From the NCBI GenBank assembly GCA_021730855.1, contig JAKFYM010000132.1, positions 1 to 5,747 on the forward strand: a stretch of 5,747 bases of DNA, given 5' to 3'. This document shows positions 5,371 to 5,747 of this stretch, piece after piece. This stretch comes from Bdellovibrionales bacterium. GTDB lineage: Bacteria > Bdellovibrionota > UBA1018 > CAIPTA01. The translations under genes were made by a program, and so were the position numbers. Under the pieces are notes generated by a model. The model saw nothing but the letters and a program-made list of their open reading frames with translations. It did not search any database and was not told where the DNA came from. Position 1 is the stretch's first letter; the number at the start of each line of letters is the position of its first letter.

Positions 5371-5747
5371 ATCCCAAAGAAGAGCGCATCGAGCGTGCGA
5401 AAGATCGTGAGCGCGCCAGCCTCGCCGCGGAAATTCCCGTCACGGCTTTTCCCAATCAGGTGCGTGTGCTCGTGCTTCAGCATCCGCAGGAGCCCGATAA
5501 GGAATTGGGAAGCGCCGCGCTCCTGGTGCGGGGCTTGGAGAACGCCAAACTTCGTGTGGGGCTCTCCTGGCGTTCCTTCAAGGCGGCCGTGGGGGAGGAC
5601 GAGATTCCTTCGGCCTGGGCGGTGCTTTATCTCGGCCCGAAGGGAGCCACGCTTCCCGGTCCAGTAAATGTGTTTAACACCAAAAAGGAACTGCAGCCGC
5701 TTGCGCAGAATGTGAAGGGCCTCATCGTGCTGGATGGCACCTGGAGC
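5367..5747 (+). CDS. DTW-domain protein, probable tRNA-uridine aminocarboxypropyltransferase (3' partial)
   Basis: The first 127 residues of a gene running off the right edge. ATG 5367 overlaps the ung stop (ATGA), and the frame stays open to the end. QVRVLVLQHPQEPDKELGSA (31-50), LLVRGLENAKLRVGLSW (52-68), the AVLYLGPKGA strand (85-94) and GLIVLDGTWS (118-127) match the DTW family, whose DxTW signature is D123-G124-T125-W126. Known members (TapT of E. coli, DTWD1/2 of animals) transfer the aminocarboxypropyl group of S-adenosylmethionine to a uridine of tRNA, giving acp3U. The charged N-terminus (KEERIERAKDRERA) is probably helical. The usual N-terminal cysteine cluster (C-x-x-C and C-x-C, thought to bind zinc) is absent; no Cys occurs in the visible part. 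There is no strong ribosome binding site, only TTGGA at 5358-5362, consistent with coupling to ung. The remaining C-terminal half, including Lys-rich and second signature regions, is outside the window. Confidence 0.88.
   Translation, partial: MNPKEERIERAKDRERASLAAEIPVTAFPNQVRVLVLQHPQEPDKELGSAALLVRGLENAKLRVGLSWRSFKAAVGEDEIPSAWAVLYLGPKGATLPGPVNVFNTKKELQPLAQNVKGLIVLDGTWS

Noticed and set aside
5395..5667. 90-residue plus-strand open frame with ATG-like start
   Set aside because: Out of frame with the DTW gene that covers the same bases and matches its family closely; the Arg/Pro/Trp-rich translation is meaningless.
1..5747. Possible defence system, mobile element or biosynthetic cluster
   Set aside because: No transposase, integrase, terminal repeat, direct-repeat array, nuclease-helicase pair or synthase gene is visible. 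Gene content and codon style look uniform and chromosomal.
1..5747. Depletion of CTAG, as seen in enteric bacteria
   Set aside because: I count about fifteen CTAG sites by eye against roughly twenty-two expected at random, so there is no strong avoidance. It argues mildly against an enterobacterial host but is not a finding in itself.

Overview
This is a compactly packed stretch of bacterial chromosome, G+C slightly above one half by eye, with seven complete or near-complete genes plus a partial gene at each edge counted among them: a sensor histidine kinase (left edge, N-terminus missing), a small two-helix membrane protein, an outer-membrane-type lipoprotein, an exported dienelactone-hydrolase-like enzyme, a RimJ-type acetyltransferase, a succinate-semialdehyde-dehydrogenase-like enzyme on the minus strand, uracil-DNA glycosylase, and a DTW-domain tRNA-modifying enzyme (right edge, C-terminus missing). 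There are eight genes in all, no gap over about 80 bases, and no tRNA, rRNA, insertion sequence, CRISPR array or phage gene that I can see. The lipobox, Sec-type signal peptide and other traits point to a diderm Gram-negative. The lipoprotein's pattern (a lipidated Cys, then YEPYAREVKKKP, then GVIAL and an EEGEVVVGQ stretch) reminds me of lipoproteins of the Bdellovibrio group. That taxonomic guess comes from memory and is tentative.

Left part (1-1292): a PAS-HisKA-HATPase sensor kinase of the NtrB-like 'HEINNPL' class overlaps by 13 bases a 94-residue membrane protein, so the two are probably translated together. No response regulator is present. Middle part (1293-2662): a monocistronic-looking lipoprotein gene ends in a clean GNRA-loop terminator, which sits directly against the ribosome binding site of a secreted dienelactone-hydrolase-family gene. 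That gene's best -10 element lies immediately before the terminator stem. The acetyltransferase gene (2694-3284) follows 31 bases later and may be co-transcribed.

Right part (3281-5747): the acetyltransferase and the aldehyde dehydrogenase converge and share a single CTAG that supplies both stop codons. The aldehyde dehydrogenase and ung diverge from a spacer of only 38 bases. ung and the DTW gene overlap by ATGA and look translationally coupled, forming a nucleic-acid maintenance and modification pair (uracil removal from DNA, uridine modification of tRNA).

The genes do not form one pathway; this looks like ordinary housekeeping and accessory chromosome. I found no convincing undescribed system. 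The observations worth a second look are the uncharacterised membrane protein tied to the kinase, the uncharacterised lipoprotein, the DTW protein without the usual N-terminal cysteine cluster, and several very tight gene junctions.
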